NCBI GenBank assembly: GCA_018670825.1
Contig: JABHIW010000105.1
Span: 26,640-90,639, forward strand
Source: Candidatus Scalindua sp.
GTDB lineage: Bacteria; Planctomycetota; Brocadiia; Brocadiales; Scalinduaceae
Direction: 5' to 3'
DNA length: 64,000 nucleotides
Under the pieces are notes generated by a model. That model was not told the DNA's origin. It was given only the letters and a program-made list of their open reading frames with translations, and did no database searches. Each line of letters starts with the position of its first letter. The stretch's first letter is position 1. Shown piece by piece: positions 55,304 through 63,723 of the stretch. Both the position numbers and the translations under genes were made by a program.

Positions 55304-56248
55304 ATGAGCAAAAAAATGAAAATACGACAAAGAGTTTATTTTTTTCTATGGATAGGACTATTAGTTTTTGGTACCGGATGTACGGAACTTAGTGAGGTGC
55401 GCAAGGAGAATCAGGTATTAACAGAGAAATCCTCTCAGCTACAACAGGAAAGAGAAGGACAGGTAAAACAATACCAGCTGAAAGAAAAACCAAGTCCCGT
55501 AAAAACAACTGCGAATGGTGTATGCAAAGAGGCAAGCAGTCATGAAGTCGGGAAGCATATCAGTTGGACACTACGTCCGATTGTTAGTAACAGGATAAGT
55601 TTAGTAATATATGAAGATGGACACAAGGAAGATTATCCGGATACGCAAGAACTGCCTGATATTGGAGAAGAAGTTCAGACGGTAGATATGGTACTTCAAG
55701 ATGAGAAGTTGGTCAATAAGGTAGTTTCTAGACATGTTTCAAAGATTGTAACATGGCAGGAGCGGCGTGAGAAGATGAAGGATGTTTGTAGAAATTGCCA
55801 TAATGAAGTTCATATTAACAATTCATACAAACAATTTGATAATCTTGTGCTCCTGTACAACGAGAAGTTTGCAAAACCCGTACAGGCGATGATGAAGGAC
55901 CTTATTGAGGACGGTGTGTTAAATCCTAATGGACCGTTTGAGCATGAAGTACAGTGGATCTACTGGAAATTATGGCCTTACGAAGGTAGAAGAACGAGGC
56001 TTGGTGCAAGTATGATGGGTCCTGATTATACCCATTGGCACGGAATGTATGAAGTGGCACAACACTATTATATAGATTTTTTACCTGCGGTAATTCAGGC
56101 AGCTTCCGAAAAGAGTAATGAAATTAAGGTAAAATACGAGCAAAAGATTGATAGATTGCGAACTCAGGAAGAACACTTGTGGATGAAAGTTTTTTCTGAA
56201 GAAGGAGTAGAAAGATTGAGGGCTACTTACAAAGATCACTATAACTAA
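55304..56248 (+). CDS. Monohaem lipoprotein derived from HAO C-terminus
   Basis: A 314-residue protein. A lipobox-like FGTGC with Cys26 after a hydrophobic segment suggests a lipid anchor, and a short coiled coil follows (about 28-60). From residue about 74 it matches the end of octahaem hydroxylamine oxidoreductase: HEVGKHISWTLRP, WQERREKMKDVCRNCH (haem site 162-166), YNEKFAKP, then EGRRTRLGASMMGPDYTHWH and GMYEVAQHYY, which in HAO holds the cross-linking Tyr near the catalytic haem. Only one CxxCH remains; the segment where HAO would have the preceding haem reads CKEAS. Probably an electron-transfer or assembly protein, not a full enzyme. The start at 55304 has ribosome site aggtgg; ATG 55280 is less likely. 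Confidence 0.75.
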   Translation: MSKKMKIRQRVYFFLWIGLLVFGTGCTELSEVRKENQVLTEKSSQLQQEREGQVKQYQLKEKPSPVKTTANGVCKEASSHEVGKHISWTLRPIVSNRISLVIYEDGHKEDYPDTQELPDIGEEVQTVDMVLQDEKLVNKVVSRHVSKIVTWQERREKMKDVCRNCHNEVHINNSYKQFDNLVLLYNEKFAKPVQAMMKDLIEDGVLNPNGPFEHEVQWIYWKLWPYEGRRTRLGASMMGPDYTHWHGMYEVAQHYYIDFLPAVIQAASEKSNEIKVKYEQKIDRLRTQEEHLWMKVFSEEGVERLRATYKDHYN

Positions 56249-56306
56249 TAAACCTGAGGTTGCCAAGCGGTTAAAACAAATCCATTATTGGAATAGAATT
56301 AGTAAA

Positions 56307-56675
56307 GTGAAAAAGATGACAAAAGGTCAATTGGAAGCAAAAATCAGTGAGGCACTGATGAAATTTGAGAAAGAATTTATGGGTAGAGGGACTATTGAAA
56401 CAGTTACTTGCATTATAAAGGACGCTGTATTAGTACGGCTTAAGGGTGTGCTGACTCCGGCGGAAGAACAATTAGCGAAGACCTTAGAGGGTGCAGAATC
56501 AATAAAGGAAATCCGTATTCAATTATTAGAGGGCGCAATGGCTTTGCTGAGAAACATTATAGTAGAAATTACGGGATGCAGGATAAAAAGTTTACACTCT
56601 TATATAAGTGTAAAAAGCGGAGAGAGGATAATCATTTTTGTATTAGACAGGAATTTAGAAATAAAATTTATTTAA
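56307..56675 (+). CDS. DUF2294 / MpsC-like protein (copy 2)
   Basis: A 122-residue paralogue of the protein at 49767, about two thirds identical by eye: MTKGQLEAKISEALMKFEKE, MGRGT, LVRLKGVLTPAEEQLAK, EITGCRIKSLHSY. The start is GTG 56307 or ATG 56316; comparison with copy 1 does not decide. It is encoded 24 bp before purE, so probably co-transcribed. The duplication brackets the aminotransferase, sulP, carbonic anhydrase and HAO-derived genes. Confidence 0.85.
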   Translation: MKKMTKGQLEAKISEALMKFEKEFMGRGTIETVTCIIKDAVLVRLKGVLTPAEEQLAKTLEGAESIKEIRIQLLEGAMALLRNIIVEITGCRIKSLHSYISVKSGERIIIFVLDRNLEIKFI

Positions 56676-56699
56676 TCTATAATTAAATGGAGTTATTAG

Positions 56700-57218
56700 A
56701 TGAGTAAGACTTTAGTGGGCATAATAATGGGCAGTGACTCTGATTTGGATGTAATGAAAAAAGCCGGACAGATTCTAGATAAGTTTTTAATAAGTTATGA
56801 GAGGAACATCATTTCTGCTCATCGTACACCAGATATGGCACATGAGTATGCGGTAAATGCCGAAGGATTGGGTTTAGAAGTAATCATTGCCGGGGCGGGA
56901 GGCGCAGCTCATTTAGCAGGGGTAATTGCATCGTTGACCCCCCTTCCGGTAATTGGCGTGCCTATGCATACACAGAGCCTGGGTGGAATTGATTCGCTTC
57001 TATCCACAGCACAAATGCCATCCGGAGTACCTGTGGCTACGATGGCTATTGGTAACGCCGGGGCTAAAAATGCGGCTATATTAGCAGCACAAATACTAGG
57101 TGTCAGGTTCCCAGACATAAGAGAGAAAGTAAGCGCGTATAAAAAGGAGATAGCTGAGCAGGTTATAGAAAAGAACAAAAAGTTACAAGATGAGTGGTGT
57201 CATACAAAAGGTTCATAA
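56700..57218 (+). CDS. purE: N5-CAIR mutase PurE
   Basis: A 172-residue class I PurE acting in purine synthesis by moving the carboxyl group of N5-CAIR to C4. GIIMGSDSDLDVMKKA at residues 8-23 and SAHRTPD near 42 are the substrate motifs; GAGGAAHLAGVIA and GNAGAKNAAILAAQIL follow. All catalytic residues (Ser, Asp, His) are kept. Ribosome site tggag. purK is not adjacent in the window; in some lineages PurE uses CO2 directly (class II), but the motifs here fit class I better. Confidence 0.95.
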   Translation: MSKTLVGIIMGSDSDLDVMKKAGQILDKFLISYERNIISAHRTPDMAHEYAVNAEGLGLEVIIAGAGGAAHLAGVIASLTPLPVIGVPMHTQSLGGIDSLLSTAQMPSGVPVATMAIGNAGAKNAAILAAQILGVRFPDIREKVSAYKKEIAEQVIEKNKKLQDEWCHTKGS

Positions 57219-57330
57219 TCCAGTCGAGTATAGAGTTGAATATAAGGTATTTAAATGTGCTTACAAAAGACACAAGAAATTTTTTTTAAATTTGTTTCTT
57301 TTGCAGGGAAATAGTCTAGTCCGGAATTTG

Positions 57331-57819
57331 ACTTGAAAAAGTTTTTATCCTGCAACAAAGGCCATTGATTTTTAGAAAAGAGCAGGAGGAAAATGGTTCC
57401 TGGTTTGGACATTGTGGTGCTAATTATGTTACGGAACATGGTCGGTATTAACCGGTCCTTACTCAATAGAAGAAGATATGACCAGGGATTATGTAAGAAA
57501 GGCAGCATTGTGGTTAATAGATTTCCAAAATGAAGATGGTGGATGGGGTGAGACGTGCAAATCGTATTGGGATACATCTCTCAGTGCTATTGGAAGGAGT
57601 ACTGCTTCTCAAACGTCATGGGCGGTATTAGGGCTTTTATGTACTGAAGAAAGAGACTCCAATGCAGTTAAAAAGGAAATTGAATACTTAATAAAAACGC
57701 GGAAAGAAGATGGTACATAGGATGAGGAAGAGTTTACCGGCACTGGTTTTCCCAAAATTTTTTACCTTAGATACCATATATATAGAAGCTACTTTCCACT
57801 TCTGGTATTAAGTAAATAA
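57331..57819 (+). pseudogene. Squalene-hopene cyclase C-terminal remnant
   Basis: Pieces of the cyclase C-terminus are recognisable in three frames: PATKAIDF, KEQEENGSWFGHCGANYV, GTWSVLTGPYSIEED, then ALWLIDFQNEDGGWGE and STASQTSWAVLGLL, then DEEEFTGTGFPKIFYLRYH. At least two single-base frame shifts lie before 57478, and a TAG at 57718 stands where the family has Trp (TGG) in DGSWDE. The first about 480 residues, with the DxDD catalytic motif, are absent. This copy cannot make hopene. Confidence 0.85.
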
Positions 57820-57924
57820 GTACCTGCTGTCAATGTCTAATGGTGGTGGATTCTATTAAACATGCAAATTAAGAAATAATAACAATGTAATTATTACCAT
57901 AATTTAAGTAGTGAGGAGATACTA

Positions 57925-60411
57925 TTGAACAAGACAAATAATAGTTTGATAATTGGATTTATTGTAATTTTTCTTATGGGATCTGTTATTAACGGAACTG
58001 CTAAAGCAACTGAAAAGACAAGCATAGGAAAAGAGAAAATAGATGCAAAACACATAATTAAAACGGTCTGTACTAAATGTCACAATATTAACAGAATTAT
58101 ATATTCACCAGATAGAGATGTACGTGACTGGGTCCAGATCATTGCATTTGCTAATCGAAAAGAAAAATTTATTACTAAAGAAGAGATGGTCGCAGTAATT
58201 GAATGGCTTCAAGTCAATCGTAAAGAACTGAAACCAGCTCCTGTGGATTTAGATGAGTTAACAAATGGATTTGATCCTGCAATGAAAGAGTTTCTTGTTA
58301 AGAACAAATGTCTTATGTGTCATACCGGAGACAGAATTCAACAGAAAGCAGGTTTATTGAGTGCACAAGAATGGCAAGGTATTCTGTCCCGGATGAAATT
58401 AAAAGGGCCTGGTCTCCTTAAAGGTACGAGTGCTGACAAAGCAGCAGACTATTTATCAAATGTTCATATTCAAATTCCAGATGACTTTGAAGAGAGCGTG
58501 AAAGATACTAAAGATAAATTTAGTATAGATGAATTAATTGAAGAATCTTTTTCTGCTGAGTTCAGCCCCAAAGAGATTATTAATTCTTTCTGCATTAAAT
58601 GTCATAATATTAATAGAATTGCATACTCACCAAAAAGGGGACTTGATGATTGGCTTAAGTTATTGTCAAGCCATATTGTAATGGATCAAAAAATTAAAAG
58701 TACTCTGTCTCATGACGAAATAGTTGAAATATGCAACTTCCTTTCTAATAGTAACCAGAAATTAGAACCTGTAGAAGTAGATACAAAAGAATTAACAAAG
58801 AATCTAGACCCTGAAACAGGAAATATGTTAATTAAGAATTATTGTCTGGACTGTCACACGGGAGATAGAATTATTAATAAAATGAGTGAATTGGATTCGA
58901 CAGAATGGGAACATGTTGTTGACCGTATGTACACAAAGGCCCCCGGGCTACTGAAGGATGTTGATAAGCACAACCTTGCAACTCATTTGTTTGACCGGCA
59001 CCTCTTGACAAAAATAGAAAAAGGTGCAAGAAAAGGAAAAGGTATATTTAAAGGGTTATACTATAAATACTCCGGATCAATGGATATTTGGAGTGAAATG
59101 AGAGACAACTACGATTTTAATGATGAGACCAGTAATGATACAAGTGCCGCAAGACGACAACAAGGTTTTTCTGAGGGTAAAGCCACTGTACGTGGAGAGC
59201 TCTTTGATCCTGATCGCTGGAAGCTACACCTGGCTATCGGTGGTCACGCCCTTCTTGACAGAGGAAGCGTATCACTTGAAAACAGTTTTTATAGAAGAGA
59301 AGATGATGATGAAGAAACTGATCTGGCACTTGAAGAGTCATGGATTCAAGTGGCCGTCAACAAGAAGTTCAATATAAACATAAAGGCTGGTATACAGGAT
59401 TATAAATCTGATCTTATAGGCTCTATATATCACGATACCGACCTGGGTGTGCGTGTTACCGGTTCTTATAAGGGAATTGATTGGAGCCTTTACGGTACTA
59501 ACAGACTGGAAAATGACCTGCTTTCAGATTTTAACCAGATATCAAGTTTTCGTGATCAGCAAGTTTATATTGCACACCTTCAATTTAATATCGGTAAAAC
59601 AGTAGTAAAACCGTCAATACATTTCAACATTGATGAAGAGGGTGATCATGGGCGTGGACGTGTTGGCAGAGAAGAAGATGTAGAAGCATTCTATGTCGGT
59701 TTTACCACTTACGGACCAATAGGGAGAGTAAATCTGCTTACCGGGCTTTATGGAGTATTTGGGAGCCAGGATAACGTCTCATTAGTAGGGGCCATACCGT
59801 TAAGGGATCAAAATGTAAGAGCATTTGCAGGATATATTGATATTTCATATCCAATGCTGAATGGAAAGATTACTCCTCATACCGGAGTGTTTTATGTCTC
59901 AGGTGATGATGATCCTTTCGACGGTGACGCAACAGGGTTCGATGCAATTTCTGATCATGTGGATGTTTGGGGTTCAAAAGGTTTTATGATAGATGATCGC
60001 GTCTCTTTAGGAGCACTGGGTGGGCGTACATTAATGAGGCATGATAGTCCTTATACTTCACTCAGAGACACTGATGCCAATTCTAACTTTGTTAATCCCG
60101 GTGCAGTGGCTGTCAATATTGGTTTAAATACAAAACCATTTGATAAACTTACTTTAGATACAAACTTTACACAATTCTGGTGGAGAGAAACTGATTCCCT
60201 TGAGGCGATTCTGGGGGCGTTAGGCATACCGAATAATCTGGGTAATACATTAGGGTTTGAGGTCAACATGGAAGCAGGTTATCAACTTACCGATAAACTT
60301 AACGTCAATGCATCCGGGACGATCTATAAGACTAACCAGGATTTAAGGTATGTTTACGGAGACAATGATGTGGCGATCAACATTACCGGTGGAATTCAAT
60401 TTAATTTCTGA
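57925..60411 (+). CDS. Tetrahaem cytochrome c fused to outer-membrane beta-barrel
   Basis: An 828-residue exported protein. Signal peptide to about residue 27. Two tandem dihaem units follow, with haem sites CTKCH (49-53), CLMCH (129-133), CIKCH (223-227) and CLDCH (307-311); each unit has the KCHNINRI...SP pattern, so the second arose by duplication. From about residue 385 the sequence alternates like a porin barrel (many Gly-aromatic strands) and ends in GGIQFNF with a terminal Phe, an outer-membrane insertion signal. This one-chain cytochrome-porin plan recalls Cyc2, which has a single haem; here four haems could carry electrons across the outer membrane. It starts with TTG after ribosome site gaggag. 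Confidence 0.85.
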   Translation: MNKTNNSLIIGFIVIFLMGSVINGTAKATEKTSIGKEKIDAKHIIKTVCTKCHNINRIIYSPDRDVRDWVQIIAFANRKEKFITKEEMVAVIEWLQVNRKELKPAPVDLDELTNGFDPAMKEFLVKNKCLMCHTGDRIQQKAGLLSAQEWQGILSRMKLKGPGLLKGTSADKAADYLSNVHIQIPDDFEESVKDTKDKFSIDELIEESFSAEFSPKEIINSFCIKCHNINRIAYSPKRGLDDWLKLLSSHIVMDQKIKSTLSHDEIVEICNFLSNSNQKLEPVEVDTKELTKNLDPETGNMLIKNYCLDCHTGDRIINKMSELDSTEWEHVVDRMYTKAPGLLKDVDKHNLATHLFDRHLLTKIEKGARKGKGIFKGLYYKYSGSMDIWSEMRDNYDFNDETSNDTSAARRQQGFSEGKATVRGELFDPDRWKLHLAIGGHALLDRGSVSLENSFYRREDDDEETDLALEESWIQVAVNKKFNINIKAGIQDYKSDLIGSIYHDTDLGVRVTGSYKGIDWSLYGTNRLENDLLSDFNQISSFRDQQVYIAHLQFNIGKTVVKPSIHFNIDEEGDHGRGRVGREEDVEAFYVGFTTYGPIGRVNLLTGLYGVFGSQDNVSLVGAIPLRDQNVRAFAGYIDISYPMLNGKITPHTGVFYVSGDDDPFDGDATGFDAISDHVDVWGSKGFMIDDRVSLGALGGRTLMRHDSPYTSLRDTDANSNFVNPGAVAVNIGLNTKPFDKLTLDTNFTQFWWRETDSLEAILGALGIPNNLGNTLGFEVNMEAGYQLTDKLNVNASGTIYKTNQDLRYVYGDNDVAINITGGIQFNF

Positions 60412-60521
60412 GTATAAGATTACGTCACCTGATTTAAGCAGAAATTGATTTCCAATGTAACATATTCAGATATAATAGAGGTTATAATTCTTGTAATAAT
60501 TCAAATAAGCAGGAGATAGCA

Positions 60522-61082
60522 TTGAACAAGATAAATACTAGTTGGATCATTGGGCTTATTGTAGTTTTTCTTATGGGATTTGTTACTAATGGAACTGCTA
60601 AAGCAACTGAGAAGACAAACACAGGAAAAGAAAAAGTAGACGCAAAACGCATAATCGGAACGGTCTGTACGAAATGTCACAACATTAATAGAATCGTATT
60701 CTCACCTAATAGAGATGTACGTGATTGGATCCGGATAATTGCATTTGCCAATAGAAAAGAACATTTTGTTACTAAAGAAGAAATGAAAGCAGTGGTTGTA
60801 TGGCTTAAAGACCATATTAATGAATTAAAACCAGCACCTGTGGATATAGATGAGTTAACAAAGGGATTTAATCCTGAAATGAAAGAGTTTCTCGTTAAGA
60901 ACAATTGCCTTATATGTCATAATGGAGATAGAATTCAACAAAAAGCAGGTTTATTGAGTGCACAAGAATGGAAAGGTATTATGTACCGTATGAAATTAAA
61001 AGCGCCTGACCTTTTTAAAGATACGAATACAGATAAGGCTGCAGAAGTTTTATCAAATTTTCATACTCAAGTACCAAGATGA
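60522..61082 (+). CDS. Dihaem cytochrome, truncated duplicate of the fusion gene
   Basis: 186 residues closely matching the first 186 of the protein at 57925: same TTG start with ribosome site aggaga, same signal peptide, CTKCH at 49-53 and CLICH at 129-133. The frame ends at VPR; skipping one A near 61078 gives DDIEESLKEVIDRL, as in the parent. Beyond it, IDWGLYG (about 61132) matches IDWSLYG of the parent barrel, some 300 residues further on, so an internal deletion is also present. The secreted dihaem part could still function as a small cytochrome. Confidence 0.75.
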   Translation: MNKINTSWIIGLIVVFLMGFVTNGTAKATEKTNTGKEKVDAKRIIGTVCTKCHNINRIVFSPNRDVRDWIRIIAFANRKEHFVTKEEMKAVVVWLKDHINELKPAPVDIDELTKGFNPEMKEFLVKNNCLICHNGDRIQQKAGLLSAQEWKGIMYRMKLKAPDLFKDTNTDKAAEVLSNFHTQVPR

Positions 61083-61269
61083 TATTGAAGAGAGTCTGAA
61101 AGAAGTTATAGATAGACTTGAGACGGATAATTGATTGGGGCCTTTATGGTGCAGGCAGGAAAGAAGACGTTAAAAAGTGGTATTATTTAAAAACTATAAA
61201 TTTATATAATTTTAGCATATATATAGTACTTCCTCGTTTAAAACACCATATCAATTATTCTGAAAGTTT
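61083..61269 (+). pseudogene. Barrel remnant of the duplicated cytochrome-porin gene
   Basis: The stretch continues the 60522 duplicate in shifted frames: first EESLKEVIDRLETDN, then IDWGLYGAGRKEDVKK, resembling the parent around residue 515. After about 61180 no similarity remains. Confidence 0.55.
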
Positions 61270-62487
61270 TTAAGGTTTTGATCTTATGTCAAAAATTGTC
61301 ATAGCCCCGTGTGGGTAAACTCCGGCACTAACCATACCTTTCATGTTGTGATCATGAGCAACGCTTATGCCTGGCCCAATATTACAAGATAGACATATTC
61401 TCTTAGAAGTAGCTTCCGGGATTTTGTATAGAATATCATATCTTTCTCCAGATCCAATACGTAAGGAATCATGTTCGTATGGGGATTTTAACTTCCTTCC
61501 ATCCTTGCCAATTGTTAATCCATGATGCCCGTGTGGATGCCATATATAGATATGGTCGTATCCTATAGCCATTAATCTGATCAAAACAGTCTCGCCATCG
61601 TAAGCAACAATTCTTGTTCCAGGGTCATTAACAGTAGAGAGAGGGTTCTTCAGATTATCAGTAAATATCCTGCCATTGATCATAAAATAATCTGACTCCC
61701 AATCTAATCCCCGTCTTATATGGCCAAGGCTCCTGAGCATTTCCATATATTGACTATCTATTTCACTGAAAAAAATGGTGTATTCTCTGTCATATTTATA
61801 ACCGTAAATCCGTTTAGGTTTTTTTTCGATAATCAGTGGAAAATACATACCCGCCATTATATGGTTAGTTGAATCAACATGACAATGCCCCATATATGAT
61901 CCTTCAATATCGTCAGGTATTGTCAGTAAATATCTAAAAACCTCACCTGGAAACACTGCAGGATAAGGTAACTTTGGTACACCGTCAACATATGGTATTA
62001 AATCCAGACCATGAAAGTGAATAGTGTGCGAAACATGATTAACTCCAGAGTGCTCCTCCGTTTCATACCAACCGGCATTATGGAGAACAATAACGTAGTT
62101 CTTGCCTGATCTTAAACGTATTTCATCTCCCGGTACTTTTAGTGGTAATAATTTAGAATCTCTATCTTCTTCTGTTTTAATCTCTCCAACATCAGCAAAA
62201 TCTTTTGCGTGGGTAAACCCCCAAATATAAATTGAGTTGCCATCAGCCATTTTCTGATAACCATCAATCGCATAAAGATGAAACTCTTTTTCTATTTTGT
62301 GTTTATTGCTTAATTTCTTAAATTCACTTTCCATTACAGCATCGCCAGGTATTGTTTTTTCGGCAGCATTAACTTCCATTGTAGATATGAAAGTAATTAG
62401 GGATACAAAAAAGCAAAATAGCTTAGACAGTTTTATTAGATTATGCATTGTACTGTTTCCAGAGGAATTTGTTTTATAGGCAGTCAT
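61270..62487 (-). CDS. Two-domain multicopper oxidase, exported
   Basis: A 405-residue exported protein. Signal peptide to about residue 41. Cupredoxin domain 1 has HFHG at 157-160 and GHCHVDSTNHIMAGM at 200-214, the HCHxxxxH...M arrangement of a type 1 copper next to type 2/3 His ligands. Domain 2 (about 225-405) has WHPHGHHG at 316-323 and CNIGPGISVAHDHNMKGM at 368-385. This looks like a two-domain laccase/nitrite-reductase-like oxidase. A strong ribosome site (aaggag) sets the start. It is oriented against the cytochrome genes. Substrate open: metal, phenol or N-oxide. Confidence 0.85.
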   Translation of the reverse strand: MTAYKTNSSGNSTMHNLIKLSKLFCFFVSLITFISTMEVNAAEKTIPGDAVMESEFKKLSNKHKIEKEFHLYAIDGYQKMADGNSIYIWGFTHAKDFADVGEIKTEEDRDSKLLPLKVPGDEIRLRSGKNYVIVLHNAGWYETEEHSGVNHVSHTIHFHGLDLIPYVDGVPKLPYPAVFPGEVFRYLLTIPDDIEGSYMGHCHVDSTNHIMAGMYFPLIIEKKPKRIYGYKYDREYTIFFSEIDSQYMEMLRSLGHIRRGLDWESDYFMINGRIFTDNLKNPLSTVNDPGTRIVAYDGETVLIRLMAIGYDHIYIWHPHGHHGLTIGKDGRKLKSPYEHDSLRIGSGERYDILYKIPEATSKRICLSCNIGPGISVAHDHNMKGMVSAGVYPHGAMTIFDIRSKP

Positions 62488-62841
62488 AGAATTACTCCTT
62501 ATTTCAAAAAGATAGTCTATTTAGTTCCCATTCTGAAATTTCAAAACGTAATAATTGCAGCGCAATGGCTTATACCGACATGTCTAGGTACAAGGAGGGA
62601 AAGTGCGAAAAATTTGTTTTACTCAATTGAGATTGGGATTGTATCAAAGTAAAAGCCAAATGTCAAGAAACCGGAGCGGATCTCTGGAATTTCTGAAAAA
62701 ATGAGTTTTTAGAAAATATAGCAGAAAATTTCAAGACACCAAAACTGTCTTCTGCTGGAGTAAAAGTAAAAAGCCGAGCAGCTAGTAAGGACATTGTAAT
62801 AGGACATTTCTAAATTGGCTTGACACACTTAAGAAAAACAC
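62488..62841. other. Intergenic region between divergent genes
   Basis: No gene was seen. It holds the promoter region of the multicopper oxidase and leads into the promoter and RNA element at 62842-62995. Confidence 0.4.
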
Positions 62842-62870
62842 TTGACTAGGTTAATAAATTAAATTATATT
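62842..62870 (+). promoter_or_regulatory. Sigma-70-like promoter of RNA element 4
   Basis: TTGACT (62842-62847), a 17-nt spacer and TATATT (62865-62870). The -10 box ends 14 nt before the GGAAGACU head, so transcription would begin about 6-8 nt before the element. Confidence 0.75.
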
Positions 62871-62884
62871 GTTTTTTCATTTAC

Positions 62885-62995
62885 GGAAGACTGCGCAAAG
62901 ATTCTTTAATATACTATTGAATTGTTGCAGAGTAAGCCAACACTTTTTCACAAGTACTCTTAATAGGAGTACAGGAAAGGGCGTTGGCTTTTTTT
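62885..62995 (+). ncRNA. Structured RNA element 4 (GGAAGACU family)
   Basis: A 111-nt element. Head GGAAGACU, hairpin GAUUC/GAAUU, GUUGCAGAGUAAGCC, terminator stem AGCCAAC/GUUGGCU with an inner UUUUC/GGAAA and a GUACUC/GAGUAC tip, then T7. The T-run ends only 25 nt before the ferredoxin ATG, so here it looks like a leader attenuator rather than an independent RNA. Confidence 0.8.
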
Positions 62996-63019
62996 ATTTG
63001 CAGAGAAGGATATTGTTAA

Positions 63020-63472
63020 ATGGTTATGAAAAGATTTAAAAGTAAAAACTGCGTTACCTGTAAAAGATGTATGATTGAGTGTGCACTAAGACATTCACAG
63101 GCACAGGATTTTGTCTTATCCTCTCTGGAACAACCAGCTCCAGTACCAAGGATTAACATAAGTTTCAGAAAAGATAAACCACATGCAACTGTTTGTCAGA
63201 ACTGTAAAAACCCAAAATGCAGGGAATCATGTGAGTACGGAGCAATTACTAAATTTGAGGATGGTAATGTCGTTATAGACCAGGAAAAGTGTAATGGCTG
63301 CTGGGAATGTATAGAGGCCTGTCCTTTTGGCGCAATAACGAAGGAAACAGAAATGAATATTGCCATTAACTGCGATAATTGTGAGGGATACGATGACATG
63401 GCTTGTGTAGAGGCATGTAAAACTTCTGCGCTCTACTACGTTGAAAAGAGAGCTGTTGTTACTGCCTGTTAA
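63020..63472 (+). CDS. CooF/HydN-like 4Fe-4S polyferredoxin
   Basis: A 150-residue soluble electron carrier with the Cys pattern of four [4Fe-4S] clusters: CVTCKRCMIEC (residues 11-21), CQNCKNPKCRESC, CNGCWECIEACPFGAI and CDNCEG...CVEAC. No signal peptide. Such proteins connect formate dehydrogenases, CO dehydrogenases or hydrogenases to ferredoxin pools. The next gene, 251 bp on, begins a 2Fe-2S oxidoreductase subunit, so the two probably belong to one complex, perhaps a formate dehydrogenase. RNA element 4 forms its leader. Confidence 0.9.
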   Translation: MVMKRFKSKNCVTCKRCMIECALRHSQAQDFVLSSLEQPAPVPRINISFRKDKPHATVCQNCKNPKCRESCEYGAITKFEDGNVVIDQEKCNGCWECIEACPFGAITKETEMNIAINCDNCEGYDDMACVEACKTSALYYVEKRAVVTAC

Positions 63473-63723
63473 GTTCCATTGGTTTCCACTGGATTTTTTT
63501 ACTGACTGACAGGTAATACTCAAAACAACCTGGATTTTAATAAGTCAATTATAGATGTAAAGATTGCTAATGATGTATTCTTGCAGCACTTTAAATGTAC
63601 TTTTTTTTTGTAATTCCACAAAGAGATTCCCCGTGTGTTAATACATAGCACTGGATGATTTATATAAATCTTTCAATTTAAAAACTATTTATAAAGTTAG
63701 ATAACTCGTTTCAGGAGAAAAAC

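Noticed and set aside
56254..56290. A tRNA-like piece (GAGGTTGCCAAGCGGTTAA)
   Set aside because: It resembles a serine/leucine tRNA D-arm, but no anticodon stem, T-arm or acceptor complement follows.
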